Source: Dicyema japonicum (taxonomy: Eukaryota > Dicyemida > Rhombozoa > Dicyemidae). Taken from it: DNA of 64,000 nucleotides. The notes under the pieces are model-generated. The model was given only the letters and a program-made list of their open reading frames with translations. It was not told the origin of the DNA and searched no databases. Location: contig RDEW01000061.1 of assembly GCA_011109175.1 (NCBI GenBank), positions 126,244 through 190,243 of the forward strand. Direction: 5' to 3'. The position numbers and the translations under genes were made by a program. Shown in pieces: positions 32,384-42,122 of this stretch. Positions within the stretch are counted from its first letter, which is position 1. Every line of letters starts with the position of its first letter.

Positions 32384-32773
32384 TCGACATCTTCTTGCAT
32401 TTCGGACGAACTATGTCGAGGCGAACCTATGTGAACTACAAAAGGGCGAGATGGATCGACTTCACGGTTGACGTCGAAACGTCGCTGGAAAACTTCTCTG
32501 TGAAAATTTTACCTCTCCAGACAAAGCCATTGCACATTTCAACTCAGCCATCCTTTCGGCGGATAGAAAGCACGTCCCTAAAGGATTCATCCATGATTAC
32601 AAACTATTTTTCAACAAAGAAATATTGGATCTCATCTGTGAGAGAGAAGACGCCTAAAACGTTCCCGAACAACCAACCAGCAACTCCAAGATGAAATTTC
32701 TTCCCTAAACAAGAAGATAACCCACCTCATTACGGAGCTCAAAAAGGAGAAGTGGTCCACTTTCGTCTCTCGA

Positions 32774-34612
32774 TTGAATCCAAAATCAAAACCCCAAAGT
32801 TTCTGGAGATTTATCAGAGAAATACAATCAAATCAAACCGAATCGAGCACAACCCATGGAGGTAGACTTGGAAAGGACAACCAAACGAAAGATTTCCACT
32901 GCCAGGCAAATGACTTGATGACTCACTATTGCAAAATGAGTCATATTCCAATGAATAAAGAAAATCGACCTCATATTACTAAACCCCCAAGGGTAACAAA
33001 GGCACGATTCGAAGTATCAGTAAGTCATGTTCAAAACCTCATTACAAACTCAAGAAACTCACCAGCCACGGGACCCGATCGGATCAGCATATTCCACCTA
33101 AAGCACCTCGGTCCAAACGGGCTCTTGGCACTTAAAGATATCTACGAATTCTCCATCAACAGGTGTTTCATCCCGATGTTATGGAAGAAGTCGAACATTA
33201 TCCCAATACTCAAGAACAACAAAGCCTCCTCCTTGCCCTCTTCGTTCAGGCCAATTTCCTTAACATCTGTTGTCTCAAAAATCCTCGAAAGGATCATTCT
33301 TAACGAAATCACCCCCTACCTCGACCTCTCCGACTCACAACATGGTTTCCGTCCTTTACACTCGACCACCACGCACTTACTGACACTAACCCAATACATC
33401 TCCAACGGTTTCAACAACTGCAAACCCCCGGAACGAACTGTCTTGGCCTCTATTGACCTAACTAAAGCTTTCGACAGAATCTCCCGTGTGGTCCTCTGCA
33501 ACAAGATCTATTCTTCAAATATTCCCTCTGTATGGAAGTCATGGCTCACAAATTTCCTCTCGGGAAGACTGGGTCATACGTGTCTATATTCAAATCTATC
33601 AAGATATCGACTCCTACCAAACGGTGTTCCCCAGGGATCAGTCCTTTCACCCTCACTTTTCAACCTTTACGTCAAAGACATCCCAACAACCCAAAATACG
33701 TTACTATTGACATATGCCGATGATCTAGTAATCGCATCCAGGAGTGGCGATGTTCGACTGGCCACCGAAAAAGTGCAGTACCACCTGAACTTGCTATCCG
33801 ACTGGATGAACTTAAACTGGATGAGTGTTTCCACCTCGAAGTCATCAGCTACCCTGTTCACAACCGATCGAAGACAATTCAACCTAAACCCCACACTCTC
33901 GTTGGGTGACGAACCACTCCCCTTAAATAAATACCCGAAGATCCTTGGAGTTGTCTTCGATCCTTCACTCTGTTTCAACAGACAAGTGGAGGAAGTAATG
34001 ACAAAAGCCAAGCGGAAACTTAACATATTACGGGCAGTAGCTGGCCACTCAAACGGTCAGCAAAAAGAAAACTTAACTCTTCTCTACAAACAGTTCATCA
34101 GGACTACACTCAACTACGCCTCACCAAGTTGGGCCCCCTCAATCTCCTTGTCCCTTTCTCAAGAACTGCAGAAAGTGCAAAACTCGGCGCTGAGAATAAT
34201 AACTGGCTGCTTAAAGTCAACCCCCACCGACCATTTACATTGGGAGTCGAAAATCCTCCCGCTTTATGACCACCTGGAAATGCGTAATTTACAATTCCTA
34301 CGGCAGTCGTTCGACCCGAATCACCCAGTTCACGCTTTGCTAAGTAACAATAACCGCAGATACATACGCAGGACCCTCTTTGACCTACAAAGAGCCTTGT
34401 TGAAGATCACCCCCCTCAAGAAGACTCAACTTGGACCCGCCGAATCCATGATTTTATCTCAACACGGGCCATTAGGACACTTCAATATAACAAAGTCTTG
34501 GAGCGCTTCCCCCCTGATATCAGTCCAACGGAACAATCGCTCCCGAGGAAGATCAGAATCGGACTGGCTCGCCTACGATGTGGACACCACCCTTTTTTGG
34601 CTGGCAGAGTAG
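32774..34612 (+). CDS. CR1-like LINE reverse transcriptase
   Basis: 612 open codons (first Met is arbitrary; the frame continues the polyprotein). Motifs in order: SFWRFIREIQSN, TGPDRISIFHLKHLG, WKKSNIIPILKN, SSFRPISLTSVVSKILER, DSQHGFRPLHSTTTHL, ASIDLTKAFDRIS (motif A Asp), LPNGVPQGSVLSPSLFNLYV, TYADDLVIASRSGD (catalytic Asp pair), LLSDWMNLNWM, YPKILGVVFD. A thumb and connection follow with YASPSWAPSISL. After a break near 34518 the other frame gives TEQSLPRKIRIGLARLRCGH and a Cys-poor end. All catalytic residues are present. A preceding basic linker is in two further frames (32395-32773). Confidence 0.9.
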   Translation: MNPKSKPQSFWRFIREIQSNQTESSTTHGGRLGKDNQTKDFHCQANDLMTHYCKMSHIPMNKENRPHITKPPRVTKARFEVSVSHVQNLITNSRNSPATGPDRISIFHLKHLGPNGLLALKDIYEFSINRCFIPMLWKKSNIIPILKNNKASSLPSSFRPISLTSVVSKILERIILNEITPYLDLSDSQHGFRPLHSTTTHLLTLTQYISNGFNNCKPPERTVLASIDLTKAFDRISRVVLCNKIYSSNIPSVWKSWLTNFLSGRLGHTCLYSNLSRYRLLPNGVPQGSVLSPSLFNLYVKDIPTTQNTLLLTYADDLVIASRSGDVRLATEKVQYHLNLLSDWMNLNWMSVSTSKSSATLFTTDRRQFNLNPTLSLGDEPLPLNKYPKILGVVFDPSLCFNRQVEEVMTKAKRKLNILRAVAGHSNGQQKENLTLLYKQFIRTTLNYASPSWAPSISLSLSQELQKVQNSALRIITGCLKSTPTDHLHWESKILPLYDHLEMRNLQFLRQSFDPNHPVHALLSNNNRRYIRRTLFDLQRALLKITPLKKTQLGPAESMILSQHGPLGHFNITKSWSASPLISVQRNNRSRGRSESDWLAYDVDTTLFWLAE

Positions 34613-34768
34613 TTCGGGGCCTTTTTCCCTGCCCTGGACCACCGGATGCAAAAGTCGAGGATCTCTGGGAGCGGCCTGTCCGGACTGCACGCTCTCTGAT
34701 GGTCGCCGGCTTCCCACTTGCTGGCGAAGCCGGGGTTAATAATTTAATTTAATTTAAACCACATCTCA

Positions 34769-35139
34769 AAGTACCTTTTTCTGTCTGAAGACAGAATTAA
34801 ACTCTCGCTAATCTAAAGACCTTAATATCTTACAATTGAAAATTAATAGAATCTCCCGTAAACGGGACGAACTCATGCTGTTTATGACCACCCACATAGT
34901 AGAAATTGGTCTTCTTCAAAAAGCTCGAATCACTCCTTCAGAATCGACCCCAAGATTTCAAAGCTTTTAGTGTGCCTTGGAGTTATGGGATTATACATGA
35001 GGACTGAAGAAATGATTCAAATGTTGAAAATGTTGATATCAATGATACAGGAAACTGAATTGAAGAACCTCGTGATTTGAATGATACACATTCATACACG
35101 AGAACTGAGACTAAAATATTTCTCCAAATTTCAATATAT
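34769..35139. other. Intergenic, nothing recognised
   Basis: No gene or repeat recognised. Confidence 0.4.
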
Positions 35140-35320
35140 ATTCTGAGCTTTCACCTCCTTAATTCCTGGAGTGTCAAATATGATTTCCCATCAGATCTCA
35201 ATTCTATCCCCCTGTCTTTCAAAATTTTACATTCGAGGCAATACAACAAGAAAACTTTTATAAATTACAAACGAGGAAGATGTTCTGAATTTAGAAAAAA
35301 ATATTAATTTAATTGACTCT
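35140..35320 (+). pseudogene. CR1-like LINE endonuclease remnant
   Basis: SWSVKYDFPSDLNSIPLSF followed by KKTFINYKRGR aligns with WDVRYDLPSDHNPILIDI ... RTYVNYKRARW of the full-length CR1-like element. The catalytic His is replaced. Confidence 0.7.
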
Positions 35321-35363
35321 TTTTGAAATGTTTTGTTGCAGTATAATTTCTGTTGATCGCAAA

Positions 35364-35816
35364 TTAATTCCAAACGGGTTTATTCCCGGGGCTAAACCGT
35401 TTTCCAATAGTGAGATTTAAAGAAATAGCTTCACTATCGTCATCTCGGGAACTAGTGGGACTGGAATGTGGAGATGGACGGGTAACTATCTTCCCTTCTT
35501 TCGGGGATAATGCCTGATTTAAGATTGGACTTGCACCAACACCTTTTCCAAGTCGAGACTTGCTGGTTCCGCGTGGAAAACTGGGAGGCAGCTCGGATTA
35601 TCGAAAATTTTAAGATAAAAAAATACACAGCCTCTTTACCAGATTCAATGTACAGCACGTTGTCGTCGAGACGAGCAGAGTCTTCGAGTCCGAGATGGTC
35701 TCTTTTCTATGATCGCTTAGGTCAATGATATCAAAACTGTGTGATGAGCTTCGGGAAACCGAGTGGCTGTTCCAATGGATTTCTCTGGTAGTTGTCAAGG
35801 GAAACAGACTTTCCAT
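35364..35816 (-). CDS. Unidentified spliced ORF, Ser/Pro-rich
   Basis: On the minus strand an ATG at 35816 opens MESLFPLTTTREIHWNSHS. A second frame, entered at an AG near 35709, reads KRDHLGLEDSARLDDNVLYI then ESGKEA. A GT..AG interval of about 37 nt then leads to LPPSFPRGTSKSRLGKGVGA, SPILNQALSPKEGKIVTRPS and a stop after RFSPGNKPVWN. The composition is host-like. The exon borders are my best guess, other joins are possible, and no family is recognised. Its position between two halves of a decayed CR1-like LINE (35140-35320 and 36095-36425, opposite strand) is odd. Confidence 0.4.
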
Positions 35817-36094
35817 TTTATAAGCTGGATTATTCTGATTGTCTTGTTAGTAATAAGTTATTTTGTGTAAAAAAGAAAAGCTTGTTATGAAAAGAAATTT
35901 TAGAAGTTTTAGGAGCATCTACGTTTTAGACTTTCCATGTAATCAAAAGATTTCCAAACTGATTTTATAGCAGAAAAAATTAGATAGAACAAATTTTTCT
36001 TTAATCTAAATCACAAAACGAAAACCTCAGAATTTTCGAATACTTTAAAATATATCTCCAATGTGACAAAATAACTCACAAGCTTCGGAAGTTA

Positions 36095-36425
36095 ATAAAC
36101 ATCATCAAACCAAATTGTTCGGAAAGCTAGCTGACATTCTAATGGATTACTACTCTAAATTCAGTCATATGAAAATGAAAAAATTAAATTGGTCTACAAA
36201 AAAATTAAATTACCTCAAACCAACAACCCATCAAAATAATATAATAGAAAAGAGTGATCTGACCAAGAATATGAGAAGAGGCACGGGTGGAATTTATAGC
36301 TACCACCTGAGAAATTTCGGCCCAAAGAGAGCTGAGATACATCACATAAATTTTCCTTGCTTCCTTAAAATCCGAATTTACAGTCAGATCATTCCCATTC
36401 TGAAACCTATCAAAAAATCCACTTG
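36095..36425 (+). pseudogene. CR1-like LINE linker/RT N-terminal remnant
   Basis: LADILMDYYSKFSHMKM, then GGIYSYHLRNFGPK and SQIIPILKP align with NDLMTHYCKMSHIPM, RISIFHLKHLGPN and SNIIPILKN of the element at 31500. Degenerate. Confidence 0.7.
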
Positions 36426-36529
36426 ATCCAAAACTACTGCTCCGATTCTAAGAAACTAGAAACTCTTGCTTGCTCTTACATCAATTATCAAAAATTGCTT
36501 CAAAACACAAAAACATTTAAGAAGCCTAT

Positions 36530-36625
36530 TCTCACTTTAAATGGAAATAGTCTCATTTTGAATGGAACTATTCTCACTTTGAATGGAACTATTCACATTT
36601 TAATACAACTATTCTCATGTTGAAT
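36530..36625. repeat. Short degenerate tandem repeat, ~21 bp unit
   Basis: Four to five copies of ACTATTCTCACTTTGAATGGA-like units with substitutions. Confidence 0.75.
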
Positions 36626-36994
36626 GTGAAATAGTATAGAGTCAAATTCGGAAACGAAAAACACCCTAATCTTATATTAAAAATTATCTTCTTAACTATG
36701 CTTGCCCCAGCGGGTCTAACTTTATCTCCTACTTAACCATAGCCAAATTAGATTCGAATAATTCAATTTTAGAAAATTTTGTTACTTTCTGATATAAAAG
36801 CATAGTTGAGGATCTCCAAGACTAGATACACACATGTGGGTGGGATTATTATACGGATTAATTAGCCATATCATATTTTGTTTGATATCATATTTCGTTT
36901 GATAATTTAGAAACCGATTGTTTTGATTATGAGCAATTATATATAAGGTGCTCAAGAAATAATTCAAGGTATCGAAGGCTTTTTTGTTCTTTTT
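36626..36994. other. Intergenic, nothing recognised
   Basis: No gene recognised. Confidence 0.4.
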
Positions 36995-37207
36995 GTTCGC
37001 TGTGAAACCTTGAAATGATCCGGCTCCACAGTGATAAACCACTGATGACGGAGTCGCTCGTCAATTCTAGAAGAATCGTAGATCCGTGGAACCTTCAACC
37101 GAAATAGGTAGCAGTGAGATTCGAACCAAGAACCAGTTGGATTTGGTCAGGTACTTTTATACTATGTCACATGGGCCAAGCGTTACCTATGGGCAGCCTG
37201 TTACATT
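36995..37207 (-). mobile_element. SINE copy with a different head
   Basis: The minus strand has TTGGTTCGAATCTCACTGCT (B box) followed by GAAGGTTCCACGGATCTACG and ACGAGCGACTCCGTCATCAG, the body of the SINE at 2866. Its 5' part, TGTAACAGGCTGCCCATAGG ... CCATGTGACATAGTA, differs from that copy and recurs at 38628-38700. Confidence 0.82.
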
Positions 37208-37879
37208 AACCTTGAACCAAGATTAACTTCAATTAATTTTATAAATGATTTATTAACCACAAAAAATTAAATTTAAGTAACTATTTTTTAGTAAACTCAT
37301 TAATACAGTCGATATTTCTTTTTTCGAATTTTTTATTTATCAAATTAAACTATTTAAAACTACCTCCACTCGATTATTCGATAAAATATTAATTATTTCT
37401 GCAACTGGATAATACTGAGACTCAAACTTATCCAGTCGCAATGAGGGATTTGTTCCAAAGTCCTTTTAGCCCGAACCTATTTATTAATGTTTTTGATTCA
37501 TACTTTATCTCCCATGTTAAAAGTATATTTACTTTTATGAACATTCATTTTCCTGTTCATAGCTTTGTAATAATTAGAATTTTCTTCAATCGATTTAATT
37601 TCGAAATTGAATCTCTTCGCATTCGGACACAAATTATCTGACTGGGAATTATCTAGATATAAATTTTTAAAATCAAACTACGTGAATTTTCAATAGATTC
37701 TGGAGTCGAAAAATTAACCAAATCGTCAATTTGTTCTGGAATCGCACACTCATCACTTAAATTATCTAAGTCATAATGTGATATAAGTATAACCATTAAT
37801 TATTGAATTTATTCCTTAATTCCTCGATATCTTTCGATAGGACTTTCGTTAGAAAATGAATGGACCGATATGTTGTAAC
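37208..37879. other. Intergenic, mostly unrecognised
   Basis: AT-rich. The right end may include decayed C-terminal sequence of the neighbouring integrase. Confidence 0.4.
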
Positions 37880-38350
37880 TGTAGACAGCACTTTCTAATT
37901 TATCAAGCCACTTTTTTCACTATTATCCAGCATTTTTGACAACTTCCTCGTGATCGTATGATTAAATCTTTCGACAATTCCTTGTGCTCGTGGATTGTTA
38001 GGCCTTCCGTGAATTTGCTTAATGTTAAAATCTTCGCAAGTTTTGTTATTTCTTGATTTTTAAAATTCAGAACCATTGTCCGACTGAAGAAATTTACATG
38101 GCCCATTCAGGCGGAACAAAGATCTTAAGTTTTCACATACTTCTATACCAGACTTATTATAGAGTGCTCGTACAAAAGCGAATCTATAAATTAAAAAAAA
38201 AAACAGCCTACTATATATGTCAATGACCGTTAAAAAGATTTTCGGGAAATTTATCATGCAAAGCATCTTTTAAAGTTCGATATTCAACGCAATCTTTCAC
38301 AAAACCCTTGTAAGAAGCCATTGCAACAAAATAATCTTCCATGCTATAAA
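37880..38350 (-). pseudogene. Retroviral-type (rve) integrase remnant
   Basis: Minus-strand pieces in order: FLTVIDIYSRL (first catalytic Asp), RALYNKSGIEVCENLRSLFR, GPCKFLQSDNGSEF (second Asp), then in another frame IHGRPNNPRAQGIVERFNHT (catalytic Glu). All three catalytic residues of the DDE core are visible, but frame breaks and stops disrupt the gene. I see no reverse transcriptase, protease or LTR beside it. It may therefore derive from a Ginger-type transposon or an orphan KRBA2-like integrase rather than a retrovirus-like element. A further minus-strand stretch, YRTLKDALHDKFPENLF, precedes it. Confidence 0.75.
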
Positions 38351-38484
38351 TCACGCTAGAAATCTAGGTTTACCACTATAAAAAATAAAATCTTTATAAT
38401 CATAACATTTATGAATAAAAAACTAATTTAACAGGATTAAATCACGATATAAATCGGATATACAAAATTAAATGTCGGATAATC

Positions 38485-38586
38485 CAATGAGGGACTCATC
38501 CTCACCTTTGTCGGTCTGGGATCACTTAGTTAGATGAGAACTTTTATTTCTTTCTTTTTGACCCAGTGATCCTGGGGGTAATAAAA
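38485..38586 (+). mobile_element. 102-bp CR1-group LINE 3' end with 14-bp TSD
   Basis: AATGTCGGATAATC flanks it at 38471-38484 and 38587-38600. The insert carries GTCTGGGATCAC and GTGATCCTGG, the 3' signature shared with 1441-1500. A severely 5'-truncated retrotransposition product. Confidence 0.9.
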
Positions 38587-38627
38587 AATGTCGGATAATC
38601 AAAAGACCTTTTCAAGGTCGAAAAAAT

Positions 38628-38710
38628 GTAACAGGCTGCCCATGCGTTACGCGCCGCCCATGTGACATACTAAGCTATCCGGCCAGAATATATATATTTT
38701 CATTAATTTT
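38628..38710 (+). mobile_element. SINE head fragment
   Basis: TGTAACAGGCTGCCCAT then GCCCATGTGACATACTA matches the 5' part of the SINE at 36995-37207; the rest is absent. Confidence 0.7.
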
Positions 38711-38993
38711 TAAAATAAATTAATAGCTTTAATAAAGACAAAATAAAATGAACAAATGATCAAACAGTCAGACGCCGTCAATTTTTGCGAGTTGATCACA
38801 TTTGGTTAATAGGGAGCAGTCTTCACGACATATGCAAGCCTCTTTGCATTAATTTTATTTGTGAAATCTTGTTGTGACCGAAGAGAACTATGAGATAAAA
38901 AAATTAATAATATTAAAATTATAATAACAAATATTATTCAAATATTTTTTTAATATTTACCCAGGTTTGCTGCTTTTAACATAAATGAGGTGA
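38711..38993. other. CEPT1 upstream region
   Basis: AT-rich. TTTACCCAG at 38956-38964 is a good splice-acceptor-like site 29 nt before the ATG, compatible with a 5' UTR intron or spliced-leader addition. Confidence 0.45.
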
Positions 38994-40250
38994 ATGTACG
39001 AATATCTTTCTCAATTTGAGCTTGAACGTATACGTTCTCATAAATACAGAAGTTCTGGTGCTTCTATCGCAGATAAATTTATGCAACGTTTTTGGTGCTC
39101 TGTCGTAAATTATTTACCAATTTGGATGGCTCCAAACCTGATCACTCTTATTGGTTTAGGCTTCAATCTTCTATCAATTTTTATCATGATCGGCTTCAGT
39201 CCACGTGGCACATCAAATGTTTTTATACAATTCACCTTTTTAGATTCCTTCTTGGACCCTCTTCTTTTCTGCCTTTTGTCTTTTTGCTTATCAAACTTTG
39301 GACGCTGTCGATGGTAAGCAAGCAAGAAGAACAGGTTCATCTTCTCCTCTCGGAGAACTATTTGATCACGGGTGTGATGTCATTTCGACTGGTATATAAT
39401 TTACATGAAATTTAGTAATTTGTTCGATTGGATTAATAATAACTTTAAAATTTGGGTCAGAGCCTATGGTTGCCTTCATAATTGTCTTTATTCCCCTCGC
39501 AGTATTTTACATTTACCATTGGTTTGTGTATGTGAATGATACTCTTGTCTGTGAAAGTTGATTTTTTTCACATAACCTAGATTTGACGTCACTGAAGCTC
39601 AGTTTGTTTTAATGTTGGTCTACTTAATCTCTGCCTATTTTGGTCAAGACTTTTGCTTTATGTAATTTTTATAACAAATTAGACTTATTTTGGAATTTCA
39701 CTGCGAATTTATATGTTCATTATCATTACTGTAATGTCTGGGCAGACTGCCTTGCATAAAATTTCTATAATTCTAAATGGGGAGTTGGTCGAAATGGATC
39801 TACTGTGGCGGTTTCATGAGTTCTATTTATTAAAGGAGACCAGCGTTATTTCTCCCGGAATCCCTATAATATCCTCAATTCTATTATCATATATGGTTGT
39901 GTCATACTACTATGAGTTTATTCTCAATAATCCACTGTTTGTTGATTCTATCAATCGCCCCTATTAAACAGTCAACAGATATTATTGTGAGAACCAATTT
40001 TTTACTTTAGTTAAGAAGGATGGCTCGAAGTCCCTTGATTCTGTTTGATTCTTGTCTGATTACATATTTGATTTTGTTGTTATTTTACTTTTTGTCTCCT
40101 AAAATCGAGCTTTTGGGGTTTGGTGTTGCGGTGGTCTTGTTTGTATAATTTTAGTGTGCTTTGGGTTATGGATTATTTTATTTACATTTTTTCTCTGTGC
40201 AGGCAGATCAGTACCTTTCTTGGAATTTATATTTTGTCAATAAAACCTAA
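38994..40250 (+). CDS. CEPT1: Choline/ethanolamine phosphotransferase
   Basis: Multi-pass ER/Golgi enzyme of the last Kennedy-pathway step. Exons 38994-39218, 39244-39391, 39416-39556, 39581-39661, 39683-39810, 39836-39986 (may hold an unplaced intron), 40011-40130 and 40155-40250 flank introns of 25, 24, 24, 21, 25, 24 and 24 nt. Exon 1 has [15 protein letters not shown] and [13 protein letters not shown]. Exon 2 has [20 protein letters not shown] and [10 protein letters not shown], the complete CDP-alcohol transferase signature; DHGCD is of CEPT1/CHPT1 type. Then [45 protein letters not shown] and a final [13 protein letters not shown]. Frame is one base short at three points (exon 3/4 join, ~39655, ~39780). 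AATAAA at 40239-40244 overlaps the last codons. Confidence 0.92.
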
Positions 40251-40760
40251 TGAATAACATATTCGATTTTATTTTCATGAACTCTGAGTTTTTTTTAATT
40301 ATTATGTTATAAAATGACTAATTACAGAAATTACTTTTTTCTTTAACGTCTACGTCCATAACCTTTAAGTATGTGTATTCATGCATTTTTTGTTTAAAAA
40401 TCTCTTAATTGTTTCATACAAAAAATGTTTGATTTAATGACTTAAAATTTCTTCTTCATACAAAAATTTTGAAAAAAATGAATTGACAATCATTTCGGAC
40501 CGTTAATCAAGCGATTAATTTGTCAGAAAGTAAGGTGATGTACTCCTATTGGATGAATGTCTACTTGGCCTCATGATAATTAAAATCCCGTGTCTTACTA
40601 CTTTTTGTGAGTATGGACGGGGTGAACATAGGAAATTCGAACTTGATTGTTTATGATTCTAGCGCTTAACAAACTTTGTCATTAAAAGGAAAGTAAAAAA
40701 GGATTTTTAGGCTTCTACCTGCCATAGCTTGAAATCTCCTCCTACGACCTCGGATCCCTC
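40251..40760. other. Intergenic, nothing recognised
   Basis: AT-rich sequence between two convergent ORFs. Confidence 0.4.
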
Positions 40761-40958
40761 TTATAATTCATTTCGCACAACGATGTAGGAGTCAAGTATC
40801 GCATTTCTCTTCAGAAAGTTTTCCATCTTTCTTTCTGTCACTTCACCGGCTGACACTAATATCCGATCTTCATCCTCATCTAAAATCTCGTTGAGTCGCT
40901 TGCGCAGGGCAACCTTGATTCTGCTTACCTCGAATTTTTTGAAAAAGCGAGATGACAT
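40761..40958 (-). CDS. Unidentified small protein ORF
   Basis: 65 codons, ATG at 40958 to TAA. Starts MSSRFFKKFEVSRIKVALRK and is highly charged and helical, with an acidic patch ILDEDEDRIL. It does not resemble the LINEs here. A GTGTCAGCC...AGAAAG interval could be a 26-nt intron, giving a shorter product. No family recognised; it could be noncoding. Confidence 0.35.
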   Translation of the reverse strand: MSSRFFKKFEVSRIKVALRKRLNEILDEDEDRILVSAGEVTERKMENFLKRNAILDSYIVVRNEL

Positions 40959-41099
40959 ATTTTAAAATCCGCCAGAATACAATTTCTCAAGTCTGTATAG
41001 GAGCGATGAAATGATTACTTGATTACACAAAAAATAGATAAAACATATTCACTTCGAGATTAATAAATCTACGTGATCGGGATATAGAACAAATCCCAA

Positions 41100-42122
41100 A
41101 GGGCTATTATGGTTACACGCTGACCCTGGGAGAAGGTATCTTGATACCTATACAGAATGCGAATAAACCAAGATCTTAGGTGTAGAACCTCCGTCCGGTC
41201 ATATTAATGAATTCACTTAGGAAAATTCTGGCGAACATAACACTACAAAGGATGGAAGGACGCCTAAATACTTTTCTGTCGCTATACCACAGCGGATTCC
41301 GAAAAGGAAGATCTACTTCCGATGTTTTGTAGTTCCACAAGTGGAGATCTGCGGCCGTTCAAAAGTTCAAAATGTTTAAAACCATCCTCGGAATCGACAT
41401 TTCGAGGGCCTTCAACTCTGTTGACAGACGGAGGCTAATACTGGTTTTGGAAAGTTTCCTAGACGGTTCCACTGTCAGAATGGTCACCACCCTCCTAGCT
41501 GATACTTGGCTCACTGTAAGAGTCGGGGGATCCTTGTCTCGCCGATTTGAGACGACTGTTGGAAACTCCACAGGGAGACCCATTATCACTTATACTTTTT
41601 GTCATATACCTTGAAGCTGCTTTACGGAGTCAAAATCGATAATGGGTAAAAAGACAAACATTATTGGGTATGCTGACGACGTAGACTTTATTTCAAACGA
41701 CAAAATACCACTCACCCGCTTGATGTAAGAAGTGCCTGGAAGACTAGCGAATGGTTCCTAACAGTAAATCCGGACAAGACTGAAGTAACTGAACTCAAGA
41801 GAAAAGAAACAAGGACGGAGGAGTACTGGCGCAAGTGCAAAAAGCTTGGCTCCCTCCTAGGAGACCATGAAGAAATTACGAGAAAGGAAAACTTTAGCAC
41901 AAACTGCCTTTTCCAGATCAAAGAAAACCTGGCTCCACAAAAAGGGCCCCTGACATTACAACAAAAACTTGATTATACAACTCACTAGTGAAACCCATAC
42001 TACTATTTAACGCTGGTACCTGGGCCTGCTCAAGAAATGAACTGAAGAGGCTTAATGCGCTTCATAGAGACCAACTACGGCATATGACGTTCGAAAGAAG
42101 TGATACGAGGATGTCATCTAAT
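41100..42122 (+). pseudogene. RTE-like LINE fragment, close relative of 12961-14333
   Basis: NLRPVILMNSLRK, YHSGFRKGRSTSD, TILGIDISRAFNSVDRR, LADTWLTVRVGG, a decayed YADD region, then PILLFNAGTWACSRNELKRL and SDTRMSSN. Sequence is nearly the same as the 13-kb copy with many frame breaks. It stops abruptly at 42122, where a different LINE begins. Confidence 0.88.

Larger units (their letters stand above)
31500..34755 (+). mobile_element. Full-length CR1/Jockey-group LINE with 13-bp TSD
   Basis: AAACCACATCTCA is duplicated perfectly at 31487-31499 and 34756-34768. Between them is a 17-nt 5' leader, a coding region with 2A motif, AP endonuclease and reverse transcriptase, and a TTTAATTTAATTTAA-type 3' end. 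A perfect TSD and full length indicate a recent insertion. The four frame breaks I can localise (near 32297, 32505, 32668, 34518) are each healed by one added base in or beside a homopolymer, so the element could be intact in the real genome. Confidence 0.93.

Noticed and set aside
39092-39415. 107-codon ORF overlapping CEPT1
   Set aside because: Out-of-frame shadow; the spliced CEPT1 reading restores the phosphotransferase signature.
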